Shown one piece after another: positions 35,922-45,257 of a DNA stretch of 64,000 nucleotides. Origin of the DNA: Flavobacterium algicola (GTDB lineage Bacteria; Bacteroidota; Bacteroidia; Flavobacteriales; Flavobacteriaceae); assembly GCF_022399565.1 (NCBI RefSeq), contig NZ_JAJTUT010000004.1, forward strand, positions 1 through 64,000, in the 5' to 3' direction. Position numbers and translations under genes: made by a program. Every line of letters begins with the position of its first letter. Position 1 is the first letter of the stretch. The notes below the pieces were generated by a model. That model did not search any database. It was not told the DNA's origin and was given only the letters and a program-made list of their open reading frames with translations.

Positions 35922-37496
35922 ATGAAAACAAAAAATATTTTTAGGTTCGCTATTTTAGCAATACTACTATGCGTACCCTTGGTAAAAATGAATGCCCAAA
36001 AAAGTCAGAAAACCAATTTGATTTGGATTATTACTGACGAACATAATTTTAGAACCATCGGTGCCTATAGAGACCAATTGACCCCAGAACAAGCATTGCT
36101 ATGGGGGCCAAAAGCCTTTCCAGAAACCCCAAACTTGGATGCTTTGGCCAAAAACGGAACTATTTTTAACCGCATGTATTGCAGTGCGCCTGTATGTTCG
36201 GCTTCGCGTAGTTCTATGTTTACAGGCATGTATCCTGTGACCTTGGGTATTCCAAACAATTCAAACACTAATGGCGATGGGAAATACTTAAAACCAGATG
36301 TAACGACTATTGCTGATGTTTTATCAAAAGCAGGATACATGACTGGTTATACAGGCAAATGGCACCTAGCTGAAAGTAGAGATGCATCGGGAGATAAAGA
36401 CCATGATGAGTGGTGGTCTCCTTATCCAGTAGGTGCTCCTGAGGACACTTATGGTTTTCAAGATAAAAGATTCATGTTCAATGGTGGACATGAGAAATAC
36501 AAAGGGATTGACGCCAATGGAAATCCTTATTTTGCAAGCAAAAATGTAAAATTAATTGGAAAAGACAAATATGGTCAACCGTTATTTGAAGATACTAAGT
36601 CTAAGAATGTAAAACATACTACCGACTTTTTGACGGACCGAGCATTAGAATTTATTGATACCAATAAAAGCAAACCTTTTTATTTGGTGCTAAGTATCCC
36701 AGACCCTCATACCCCTGATGTAGTGCGTGCTCCTTATGATGCCATGTACAAAGGAACGGTAACACAATTGCCACCAACTTATAAAACAGCTTACGAGAAT
36801 AAAACCAATCCAGACCTACCTTCTTGGCAAAAACCAGATGCAAAAACCAAGAATGAAACCAAATTAAAAAATGAAATCGAACAGTATTTCGGAATGGTTA
36901 AATTGATCGATGACAATCTAGGACGTTTGGTTCAAAAACTAAAAGACGACGGTGTTTATGAGAATACGATTATTGTTTTTTCATCAGATCATGGAGATTT
37001 GTTAGGTGAACACGGACGTGTAAACAAAGGAACCATTCACGAAGCTTCGTCTAAAATTCCTTTTATCGTTGCGCAAGGAGCAACAGGAAAATCGCCTTTG
37101 ATTCCAAGAGGAAAAGTAATCAATGAAGCAGGGAATACAACGGACTGGATGCCGACTTTCTTAAAAGTTTTGGGCGTAGATTGTCCAAAGGTCGCTGGAC
37201 GTGATTTATCACCTTTGTTGAATAAAAAACCAGTTAATTGGAACGATGTGACTTTTGTAAAGTTGGGTTTCTACGCTGCCGTTACAGATCAATACAAATT
37301 GGTACTCGCTCAAAAAGACGAGCCTTGGTTATTGGATATTAAAGCGGATCCAACAGAAAGAATCAACTTTATCAATGATTCAAAATACAGTGCAGTAATT
37401 AAAAAACTAGCAATGGAATTAAAAGGTTATATGAAAAATAATAAAGATAAAAATGAGGGTGTTTCTAAAAAACTAGACGTACTAATTTCGAAATAA
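35922..37496 (+). CDS. Family S1 sulfatase, TDEH type (B)
   Basis: A 524-residue exported sulfatase with signal ending VKMNAQ. The formylglycine site is CSASR with Cys92, i.e. the alanine variant of the motif, still acceptable for maturation. It shares TDEHNFRT and the LTPEQALLWGPK insert with the preceding gene, plus GKWHLAE, IPDPHTPDV, FSSDHGDLLGEHGR and LVLAQKDEPWLLD, so the two arose by tandem duplication. The difference CTPSR versus CSASR and the longer central loop suggest they act on different sulfate positions. It is followed after 8 bases by a GH82-like gene, so it is in an operon. Confidence 0.9.
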   Translation: MKTKNIFRFAILAILLCVPLVKMNAQKSQKTNLIWIITDEHNFRTIGAYRDQLTPEQALLWGPKAFPETPNLDALAKNGTIFNRMYCSAPVCSASRSSMFTGMYPVTLGIPNNSNTNGDGKYLKPDVTTIADVLSKAGYMTGYTGKWHLAESRDASGDKDHDEWWSPYPVGAPEDTYGFQDKRFMFNGGHEKYKGIDANGNPYFASKNVKLIGKDKYGQPLFEDTKSKNVKHTTDFLTDRALEFIDTNKSKPFYLVLSIPDPHTPDVVRAPYDAMYKGTVTQLPPTYKTAYENKTNPDLPSWQKPDAKTKNETKLKNEIEQYFGMVKLIDDNLGRLVQKLKDDGVYENTIIVFSSDHGDLLGEHGRVNKGTIHEASSKIPFIVAQGATGKSPLIPRGKVINEAGNTTDWMPTFLKVLGVDCPKVAGRDLSPLLNKKPVNWNDVTFVKLGFYAAVTDQYKLVLAQKDEPWLLDIKADPTERINFINDSKYSAVIKKLAMELKGYMKNNKDKNEGVSKKLDVLISK

Positions 37497-37504
37497 AACA
37501 AATA

Positions 37505-38797
37505 ATGATGAACAATTTAGCAATAGTAATTTTTGTAACTGTATTCTCTTTTTTTGGCGCAAAAGCACAAGATTTAAAAAGCAGTCCGTATATAGATGTT
37601 TCAGATATGGATTTATTTCCACCAAAATTTGATTCGAATGATGCAGGTTCTTCTTCAGAGACCACGCCTGGACCAGTAAAAAACTTTAGTCACATCAATG
37701 GGAAAGATGATACAACTCGTTTGAATAAAGAAATTGATGGACTGTCAAAAGGAGGAACAATAAATGTAGTTGCTGGAACTTATATTTTTGAGAGTGTAAA
37801 CATTACATCCAATATTCGTTTGAATTTTGCCCCAGGGGTTGTTGTCAAAATTCCAGCAGGTAAAGATGGTTTTTATATAGGTAAAGAACCTAATCAAGCT
37901 AGAGTAGAAAATGTTAAATTTATTGGCACAGGTAGTCTTTCAACCAGACCTAAATTTATTTTAGAAAGAGATGGAAAAAAAGTAACCAGACTGATGCAAA
38001 TAGGATATGCGTATAATGTTTTACTGCAAAATTTCACCATTGAAGACAATCAAACAAAAGGAGCAGCCATTGCATTTAATCCTGTTCAAATAGGGAAAAC
38101 CACCACAGCCTACAGACCTGAAAAAGTGACGCTAAATAACATTGGACAGACAGGTGGATCGGTTGGTTACGGACTAGCACAATTAAACGTAGGGCAGAAC
38201 ATAACCATGCGAAATTTAAGCTGTGAAGGAGGTGTAACCTGCAGAATAGAATCGCACAATGGTCGTAAATATGATTTAGGAACAGCCGATCTTCGAATGT
38301 TGAATGTTTCTAATAAATTTGGTTTTGCTACGGTACTATTGCAACCACACTCTGTAGAAAATGGGACAATCACCGTTGATGGAGCAACTTCTTACGGAAG
38401 TGCTTTTACCGCATTTATTGTAGAAGGTTTTGTAGCTCAAGAATCCAAAAGAAAACAAGTTGGAACTTTCGCAGCCAATTCTTCGTTTAAAAATATTAGT
38501 ATGGTATCTTTTGATGAAAAGGCGACATTACCGTATAAAAATTTGAAATACTTAAATAAGGAATTGAATAAATTATACAAAAATCCTGAGTTTTCCATTG
38601 ACAAAAATGATGTAAATGTGCAGTTTGATTCTAATGGATTACCTTCGGATAACACACCACTTTTAGGACCTTCGGCAGCTGCTATTTATACAAGTGCCGT
38701 AACCTATCAACCGATATTTCCCGCTTTGAATGATATTAAAATTGAAGGGAAAACAGACTTCAGAGAGAAAATTCTAAGGAAACCAAAAGCTAAATAA
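37505..38797 (+). CDS. GH82-like right-handed beta-helix protein (paralogue 2, most divergent)
   Basis: A 430-residue secreted protein with signal peptide (AIVIFVTVFSFFGAKAQ). It keeps the family core in altered form: VGYGLAQLN, GGVTCRIESH and LLQPH, giving Gln226, Glu249 and His282. The position of the recalled GH82 catalytic Asp is His251. It differs from the other four by the second core strand (QLN for QxQ) and by a C-terminal basic tail LRKPKAK. It starts 8 bases after a sulfatase, in the same operon. Function is either a divergent carrageenan hydrolase or a structural/binding relative; the sequence alone does not decide. Confidence 0.55.
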   Translation: MMNNLAIVIFVTVFSFFGAKAQDLKSSPYIDVSDMDLFPPKFDSNDAGSSSETTPGPVKNFSHINGKDDTTRLNKEIDGLSKGGTINVVAGTYIFESVNITSNIRLNFAPGVVVKIPAGKDGFYIGKEPNQARVENVKFIGTGSLSTRPKFILERDGKKVTRLMQIGYAYNVLLQNFTIEDNQTKGAAIAFNPVQIGKTTTAYRPEKVTLNNIGQTGGSVGYGLAQLNVGQNITMRNLSCEGGVTCRIESHNGRKYDLGTADLRMLNVSNKFGFATVLLQPHSVENGTITVDGATSYGSAFTAFIVEGFVAQESKRKQVGTFAANSSFKNISMVSFDEKATLPYKNLKYLNKELNKLYKNPEFSIDKNDVNVQFDSNGLPSDNTPLLGPSAAAIYTSAVTYQPIFPALNDIKIEGKTDFREKILRKPKAK

Positions 38798-38896
38798 CTG
38801 TAATAAAGTTCTTTTTTGAGAACAGGTATTACGGTTTGATTTAGGCTAACATATTCAGCAATTCTTTAGACCTTAGGTCTACATAAAATATTTAAA

Positions 38897-40339
38897 ATGA
38901 AGTTATCAATTATCACAATCGTAGTTTTCTTGAATTTAGTTTGCTGCTCCATGTTTGCACAAACCAAATTGGCTTCCATTTTTGGAGATCACATGGTCTT
39001 GCAGCGCAATACCAAAGCAGCTGTTTGGGGAACTGACACACCCAATACAAAAATTAACATTCAAGCCAGTTGGGGAGAAAAAATAACAACGACCACAGAT
39101 AAAGAGGGAAATTGGTCCACTTTTATTAAAACAACCAAGGAGGGCGGACCTTATATTTTGACCGTTAGTGGTTCCAATAAAGTTGAAGTTAAAGACATTC
39201 TTTTAGGAGAAGTGTGGTTGTGTTCTGGTCAATCCAATATGGCTAGAGAATTAAAAGGAGCCAAAGACCAACCTGTTGAAGGAAGTGAAGGGGCTATTGC
39301 GAATAGTAACAATCCAAATCTGAGATTTTTCACTGTTAAATTAGCGATGAGTTTAAGTCCGTTGAACAGTTGTAAAGGAGCATGGGAATTATCAGAACCT
39401 AAAACGGCAGCAAATTTTAGTGCTACGGCTTACTTTTTTGGAAAAAAATTACAAGAAGAATTAGGTGTTCCCGTTGGGCTTATTTCAAGTAATCAAGGAT
39501 CAACACCTGCAGAAGCTTGGACACCAAAAGAAATAGCAAGTAATTTCCCAAGATTGGATAAAATACTAAAGGAGCAAACTGATATCACTATAAAGTCACC
39601 AACAGTCCTTTATAACGCGATGATCAATCCTTTAATTCCATTTACAATTAAGGGAGCGATTTGGTATCAAGGGGAAGCGAATAGAAAGTATGCAACAGAA
39701 TATACTACCTTATTTCCTGCAATGATTAAAAGCTGGAGAGACCAATGGAAACAAGGTGATTTTCCGTTTTATTTTGTTCAGTTGGCGCCTCTAGGTTTTG
39801 GAGGAGAAGAGTTAGTGGCTTTGCAACAATCGCAATTGAAAGTCTTTTTGAATACACCCAAGACAGGCATGGTGGTTACCAATGATATTGGGGATGAAAA
39901 ATGCATTCATCCACCCAAAAAGAAAGAGGTAGGAGATCGTTTAGCACTATGGGCTTTAGCCAAAAATTATGGTTTTGATAAAATAGACTACTCGGGACCT
40001 ATTTATAAATCGATAGTAATAAATAAAAATCAAGCCATATTAAATTTTGATTATGCTTCTAAAGGATTATCAAGTAACGGAAAAGAATTAACCGATTTTG
40101 AAATGGCGGGTAAAGATGGTGTTTACTATCCAGCCCAAGCAACCATCATAAAAGGCAATCAGTTGCAGGTTACTAGCGATAAAGTAGATGAACCCGCTGC
40201 GGTTCGCTATGCTTGGAAACCCTTTTTAGTAGGTAGCTTATTTAATACTGCTGGATTGCCAGCATCAGTATTTACAACAGACTCTAATTTTGTGTTTTCG
40301 GAAACTAGTGTCAAAAAATCAAAAAAGAAAAACGAATAA
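38897..40339 (+). CDS. SASA-type (sialate O-acetylesterase-like) carbohydrate esterase
   Basis: A 480-residue secreted protein with signal (IIVVFLNLVCCSMFAQ). It matches the SGNH-fold SASA family: IFGDHMVLQRNTKAAVWG, GEVWLCSGQSNMA with the probable nucleophile Ser113, GAIWYQGEANRKYATEYT, SWRDQWKQGDFPFYFVQLAP, and DEKCIHPPKKKEVGDRLA carrying the Asp/His pair. Members in PULs remove acetyl or other ester groups from glycans; the sialate name is historical. A lysine-rich tail (VKKSKKKNE) is unusual for the family. It lies 99 bases after one GH82-like gene and 12 bases before another, in the same operon. The presence of an esterase suggests that the natural galactan carries acyl groups besides sulfate. 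Confidence 0.85.
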   Translation: MKLSIITIVVFLNLVCCSMFAQTKLASIFGDHMVLQRNTKAAVWGTDTPNTKINIQASWGEKITTTTDKEGNWSTFIKTTKEGGPYILTVSGSNKVEVKDILLGEVWLCSGQSNMARELKGAKDQPVEGSEGAIANSNNPNLRFFTVKLAMSLSPLNSCKGAWELSEPKTAANFSATAYFFGKKLQEELGVPVGLISSNQGSTPAEAWTPKEIASNFPRLDKILKEQTDITIKSPTVLYNAMINPLIPFTIKGAIWYQGEANRKYATEYTTLFPAMIKSWRDQWKQGDFPFYFVQLAPLGFGGEELVALQQSQLKVFLNTPKTGMVVTNDIGDEKCIHPPKKKEVGDRLALWALAKNYGFDKIDYSGPIYKSIVINKNQAILNFDYASKGLSSNGKELTDFEMAGKDGVYYPAQATIIKGNQLQVTSDKVDEPAAVRYAWKPFLVGSLFNTAGLPASVFTTDSNFVFSETSVKKSKKKNE

Positions 40340-40351
40340 AATTAACTAACA

Positions 40352-41755
40352 ATGAAAAACCGCTTAACAATACTATTTTCCTTGATTGTAACTATAATCT
40401 TTGCTCAATCAGTAATAATACCTGCTGATAATGTGTTTTATAATCCAGATATAAAATCATATCGTAAAACTATTTCCGAGCCGACAAACACTACAAACCA
40501 TTCCGAGTTACTTCAAAACGCTATTGACGAAGTAGCCAAAAAAGGTGGCGGAATCTTGACCATTGAGGCAACAAAAAACAATACTAAATACAATATAAAT
40601 ACTGAGATTGAAATAAAGTCAGGAGTTCACATTCGAGTAAGTCCTAACGTGGTTTTCACTACTACAAATGCTAAAAAAACAGTTTTATTTTCAGCAGGAA
40701 AAAATGGAAACAAACAAATTTCCAACATTAGTTTTTCTTGTACTGATAGTAAATCTTTTTTCACCTTTGATTTTTCAAATCGTCAAGGCGGGAAAAGCAC
40801 CACTGAATTTGGAGTTATAGCTTTAGCTTTAGGCGGGGTTCAAAATTTTAGAGTGGCAGATTTCAAAGTGATTGATAATTTCACACCATTTTCGGCTATA
40901 ACAGTTAATTTATTAGACTTGAATAACGGTAAATATTTATTTGCTCATGACGGTATCATCGAACATCTTGAAATCACCAAAGGACATTATGGTTATGGTT
41001 TGATTCAATGTCAAGCAGCCGTTAATGTATTGTATCGCAACCTTAATGGAGAAGGAGGAGCAACTCTTCGATTAGAAACAGGAGCTATTGGTAAAGCCTA
41101 TTTAACCGATAAATCGATAAAAATCGATCAAGTCTACGGTAAAAATATAATTTGTAAAAACGGACAAGCGGCGATTACTTTATCTCCGCATACCATCATC
41201 AACGGTAAAGTGTTTGTCGACGATCTTACAGCTATCAGTTGTGAAGCTGGAGCGATTATCGCTTCAGGATTTTTAAGCGAAAAGAAAGGTCAAAAAGATG
41301 AAACTGGCGAGATGATTGAAGGATATGAATTGGGGATTTTTGATCCTAGTTCTGTTATTTCAAATTTAAAAGTGACTTATGGTACTACGGCTCAATTGAG
41401 AGGTTCGCGACGTGCTTTTGTTCCTTGTAGTCAAAGAAGTTTAGTCAATTCAGAATTTAATACTGATGGCGAAAGTTACCAAGGACCTACAGTAACGGGA
41501 TTAATGTATTATGCCAAAGGAGGAACTGACTTATCAAAAGGATATTATACCGTAAAGACACCTGGTTTAGTTTTGAAAAACTTCCCAATGATCGACGGAA
41601 AAATGGAAAATAAAGAAGTAATCGTTTCACCAAAAGAAGCTATTAATGGATGTGATATCACTTTCGAAAAAGAGAAAGCACAACCAAAAGAAGAGAAAGC
41701 GAAGAAAGGTCAAAATAAGGGACAGAATAAAGGAAAAAAAAAAAAGGATAATTAA
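40352..41755 (+). CDS. GH82-like right-handed beta-helix protein (paralogue 3, long Lys tail)
   Basis: A 467-residue secreted protein with signal peptide (LTILFSLIVTIIFAQ). It has the core GYGLIQCQ, GGATLRLETG and TLSPH, with Gln219, Glu242 and His280 and Gly244 in place of the recalled GH82 Asp. The C-terminal 35 residues are almost wholly Lys, Glu, Gln, Asn and Gly (for example KAKKGQNKGQNKGKKKK), strongly basic and unlike a sorting domain. It ends an operon with a terminator about 35 bp downstream. It starts 12 bases behind the esterase gene. Confidence 0.6.
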   Translation: MKNRLTILFSLIVTIIFAQSVIIPADNVFYNPDIKSYRKTISEPTNTTNHSELLQNAIDEVAKKGGGILTIEATKNNTKYNINTEIEIKSGVHIRVSPNVVFTTTNAKKTVLFSAGKNGNKQISNISFSCTDSKSFFTFDFSNRQGGKSTTEFGVIALALGGVQNFRVADFKVIDNFTPFSAITVNLLDLNNGKYLFAHDGIIEHLEITKGHYGYGLIQCQAAVNVLYRNLNGEGGATLRLETGAIGKAYLTDKSIKIDQVYGKNIICKNGQAAITLSPHTIINGKVFVDDLTAISCEAGAIIASGFLSEKKGQKDETGEMIEGYELGIFDPSSVISNLKVTYGTTAQLRGSRRAFVPCSQRSLVNSEFNTDGESYQGPTVTGLMYYAKGGTDLSKGYYTVKTPGLVLKNFPMIDGKMENKEVIVSPKEAINGCDITFEKEKAQPKEEKAKKGQNKGQNKGKKKKDN

Positions 41756-41788
41756 TCAACCTATAGAATTTAAAATTAAAAATATTTC

Positions 41789-41820
41789 AAAGGCAGCAAT
41801 TTTAATTTGCTGCCTTTTTT
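41789..41820 (+). terminator. Terminator after GH82-like paralogue 3
   Basis: An 11-bp perfect stem (AAAGGCAGCAA/TTGCTGCCTTT), 7-base loop and T-run, 34 bp after the stop codon. Confidence 0.8.
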
Positions 41821-42024
41821 GTTGTTTGAAAGTTTTTAAATGGAGTCTGAGGCTATGGTATTAGATAAAAGGGATTGTAGTCTTAAAAGAATAACGACCA
41901 AAGACAAATTATAAACTAACAAAGACATTGTATCAATCTTGTTTTAAGTACTTAGCACTTAATTAAAACAACTCAATAGTATTGATTAGTATCAAATTAA
42001 TGATAACCAACTCCCTCTCTAATA

Positions 42025-43665
42025 ATGAAAAATAAAATTACTTTATTAACCATCATTCTTTTTGTCACATTAGGTAGCGGATTAAAAATGAATGCACAAT
42101 TTGCACCGCAATTTGATGGTATAGTGGGTTCGTATGAAAAAATATTGGTAGTCAATAATTTTAACGATGGTACTGCTGCTTTACAAGCTTTAATTGATGA
42201 TGTCACTTTACAAGCTACTGGTGGAACTATCAAACTATCAGGTAATATCAAATTATCTAATATTTATTTGAAATCAAATGTTCATATTGATATTTCCAAA
42301 GGAACAATTATCAAAGGGGATTTAACTTTGACCAAAGCCGCCATTTTTGAAATAGGAGATACCCCAACTTTAGTAGAAAATGTTAAGATATTTTGTAGCC
42401 AAAGTGATCGTTCAAAACCGAATGATGATCTCACTGAGAAATTTGTATTTGATCTAACCGAATTTGGAATGAACGGAAAAATTAGAGCGATTATGTTGTC
42501 GAATGTGGCTAATTTTTGGCTTTCGGATATCTATATTAAAGATGCGCTCACGCAATTTAACGGTATTACCTTGAATCCTTATATTATTCAAACAAGTACA
42601 GATAATTCAGTACATCAAGGATTACGGGACTACAAAATAATAGGATCGCCATCCAAAGGAGAAATTCGGAATGTTTATGGTAAAGACCAACATTATGGAT
42701 ATGGATTAATCCAAATTCAAAGTGCTAGAAACGTAAATTTTGTAAAACTTTCAGGTAATGGTGGGGTTATTTTACGAATGGAATCAGGATCTAATATTCA
42801 GTATGTCGGTACCGATAATGAACAAGAGCTTGGAATTATAAAAGGAATAAAAGCAAGTGATATTAATCAAACAAATGGTTTTGCCGCTGTGATGATGTCC
42901 CCACACGGACGCGTAAACGGTGATGTGTATTTAGAGAATATAAAATCAACATCTTCAACTTTTGCAATTGTTATGGCAACCGGTTTTTTTGATGCCGAAT
43001 TGAAAGACGCTAACGGGAATTTAGTAGATCCTGTTAAATTTAAAAAAGGTCGTTTTGCAGGTCCCATAGTCATAAAAAATGTTGATGCTACTTTTGGTAT
43101 AAACGCTTATGGAAGATTAGGTCAGGAATACAGCTATGTCGAAAAAGGTATACAGGCGCAATATCCATGGGCAACGTTAACCGTTTCGCCAGAAACTGAC
43201 AAAGCCCGAATCATGCCATCAGCAGCAGCAATAGGGCATTTGTGTCTTCCATCAAAAGGGGGAACTCCTGATATTGTTGAAGGCGAATATGTAGCTCAAA
43301 TTGATGGTCCTGTTACAAGTAGTGGTTTTAAATCTTGCATTAACTCGTTTTATAATAACACTTTATACGAAAATGATAGTAAAAATGTAGATTGTAGTAC
43401 TCTTTCATTAAAAAAAAATCAGCTCAATCCGAATGTATTTTCACTCTATCCAAATCCTACGACCGAATATGTAGCTATTAATTGGACTGTACAAACAAAT
43501 CGATTAGAGGTTTACAACGCTAGTGGAATTTTGGTGCAGTCAGTTTCTAAATTGGAGGATGTCAACACTTTTAATTTAAATGTTACAGGCTATGCTAAAG
43601 GAATTTATTTTGTAAAAATGATAACCAATGATGGAATCATAGCAAAGAGAATAATAGTGAATTAA
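42025..43665 (+). CDS. GH82-like beta-helix protein with T9SS type A sorting domain (paralogue 4)
   Basis: A 546-residue secreted protein with signal ending LKMNAQ. The beta-helix carries GYGLIQIQ, GGVILRMESG and MMSPH, giving Gln230, Glu253, His294, with Gly255 in place of the recalled GH82 Asp. The final 80 residues form a type A sorting domain (VFSLYPNPTTEYVAIN ... GIYFVKMITNDG), so this paralogue alone is exported by the type IX system to the surface or medium. That fits a first attack on, or capture of, intact polysaccharide, whereas its four paralogues end in basic tails. The gene stands 205 bp behind a terminator and is followed by a sulfatase after about 100 bp. Confidence 0.65.
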   Translation: MKNKITLLTIILFVTLGSGLKMNAQFAPQFDGIVGSYEKILVVNNFNDGTAALQALIDDVTLQATGGTIKLSGNIKLSNIYLKSNVHIDISKGTIIKGDLTLTKAAIFEIGDTPTLVENVKIFCSQSDRSKPNDDLTEKFVFDLTEFGMNGKIRAIMLSNVANFWLSDIYIKDALTQFNGITLNPYIIQTSTDNSVHQGLRDYKIIGSPSKGEIRNVYGKDQHYGYGLIQIQSARNVNFVKLSGNGGVILRMESGSNIQYVGTDNEQELGIIKGIKASDINQTNGFAAVMMSPHGRVNGDVYLENIKSTSSTFAIVMATGFFDAELKDANGNLVDPVKFKKGRFAGPIVIKNVDATFGINAYGRLGQEYSYVEKGIQAQYPWATLTVSPETDKARIMPSAAAIGHLCLPSKGGTPDIVEGEYVAQIDGPVTSSGFKSCINSFYNNTLYENDSKNVDCSTLSLKKNQLNPNVFSLYPNPTTEYVAINWTVQTNRLEVYNASGILVQSVSKLEDVNTFNLNVTGYAKGIYFVKMITNDGIIAKRIIVN

Positions 43666-43766
43666 AGACTTGTCTTGGGTAATAAGGTATAAAAATGGGA
43701 CCGTTTTTTGGTATAAATTGCGGCCATCTTATTGAAATTAATAGCATATTTAAAAGTAAGACTGAA

Positions 43767-45242
43767 ATGAAAAAGTATTTAAAATTATCTTGTGTAAGCA
43801 TGCTGTTGGTAGTTGCATTATTTGCTACAATGACAGCTTGTAGAAACAAAGCAGAAGGAAGTGAAGCAGGGAGTTCAAAACCTAATATCATTCTTTTTGT
43901 GGCTGATGATCATGGTATTGATGCCTTAGGTAGTTACGGGAATCCCGTTATTAAAACGCCAAACCTTGATAAATTAGCGGCCGAAGGAACTCGATTTACA
44001 AATGCTTATTGTACTAGTGCCAGTTGTGCTGCTAGTCGTTCTGTGATTTTATCAGGTAAATATGGTCATGCAACGGGTTCGTATGGGCACGTACATGATT
44101 ACCATCATTTTAGCACTTTTGATGATGTGAAAACATTGCCTGTTTTATTAGAAGAAAACGGATACTTGACAGCTAGAATTGGGAAATACCATGTCGCTCC
44201 CGAAAAAGTATATCATTTTCAAGAAGAACTAAAAGCCAATCCGAGAAATACATACGAAATGGCCGAAAAATGTGCTGCTGTTTTAAAATCAGACAAGCCG
44301 TTCTTTTTGTATTTCTGTACAGATGATCCACACCGCGAAAAATCAACAGATGCAGGTAGATGGGATGCTCCCAATAGTTTCGGAAACAAACCCGAAGGAT
44401 TTCCTGGTGTAAAAACTACAATCTACAATCCTAAGGATGTTCTCGTACCATCGTTTTTACCAGACACGAAACAGTCACGTGAAGAAATTGCGCAATATTA
44501 CCAAAGTATCTCTCGTATTGACCAAGGTTTTGGAAAATTAATGGAGATGTTGAAAGCATCAGGAAAAGATAAAAACACGATTGTATTTTATATTTCAGAC
44601 AACGGAATGGCGTTTCCAGGAGCAAAAACCACAGTATATGAACCAGGACTTAAATTGCCTTGTATTATCAAAGATCCTTTTAAATCTGCAAAAGGAAATG
44701 TAAACAATGCCATGATTTCATGGGTAGATTTAACGCCAACGATCCTTGATATGGCGGGAGTTGATGCAGGAAAAACCAAATTTCACGGGCGTTCATTCAA
44801 TTCCATTATTGACGAACAAAATCCTAAAGGCTGGGACGAAATCAATGCTTCGCATACTTTTCACGAAATCACCATGTATTACCCAATGCGCGTAGTACGT
44901 AAAGGAGATTATAAATTGATTTGGAATATCGCTTATCCTTTAGAATATCCATTCGCATCCGATTTGTGGGCATCTTCCACTTGGCAACAAGTGTACAGAG
45001 ATAAGGCAGAAAATTACGGAAAACGAAAAGTTCAGGATTATTTACACCACCCAGAATTTGAATTGTTTGATTTGAAAAACGATCCCGATGAGACTAATAA
45101 TTTGGCTACCGCTAAAAAATATACTTCCACTTTGGAAGCAATGAAAACCAGTTTAAAGGAATTTCAAAAAAATACGCGAGACCCTTGGATTATCATGTGG
45201 GATCATGATAGCAGTTTTCAAGGAACAGGAGTAAATCTATAA
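43767..45242 (+). CDS. Family S1 sulfatase (CAASR type, lipoprotein)
   Basis: A 491-residue sulfatase from the ATG that precedes a lipoprotein signal (LLVVALFATMTACRNK); an upstream ATG at 43695 adds 24 unlikely residues. The formylglycine site is CAASR with Cys87. Motifs include ILFVADDHGIDALGSYG, NLDKLAAEGTRF, IGKYHVAPEK, YFCTDDPHREK and FYISDNGMAFPGAK. The ADDHG and KYHV variants resemble heparan-N-sulfatase-like S1 groups. It is anchored facing the periplasm or surface and removes one of the galactan sulfates. It precedes the second GH110 by 15 bases, so the two act in one operon and perhaps in sequence. Confidence 0.88.
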   Translation: MKKYLKLSCVSMLLVVALFATMTACRNKAEGSEAGSSKPNIILFVADDHGIDALGSYGNPVIKTPNLDKLAAEGTRFTNAYCTSASCAASRSVILSGKYGHATGSYGHVHDYHHFSTFDDVKTLPVLLEENGYLTARIGKYHVAPEKVYHFQEELKANPRNTYEMAEKCAAVLKSDKPFFLYFCTDDPHREKSTDAGRWDAPNSFGNKPEGFPGVKTTIYNPKDVLVPSFLPDTKQSREEIAQYYQSISRIDQGFGKLMEMLKASGKDKNTIVFYISDNGMAFPGAKTTVYEPGLKLPCIIKDPFKSAKGNVNNAMISWVDLTPTILDMAGVDAGKTKFHGRSFNSIIDEQNPKGWDEINASHTFHEITMYYPMRVVRKGDYKLIWNIAYPLEYPFASDLWASSTWQQVYRDKAENYGKRKVQDYLHHPEFELFDLKNDPDETNNLATAKKYTSTLEAMKTSLKEFQKNTRDPWIIMWDHDSSFQGTGVNL

Positions 45243-45257
45243 TATTGACTATATATA

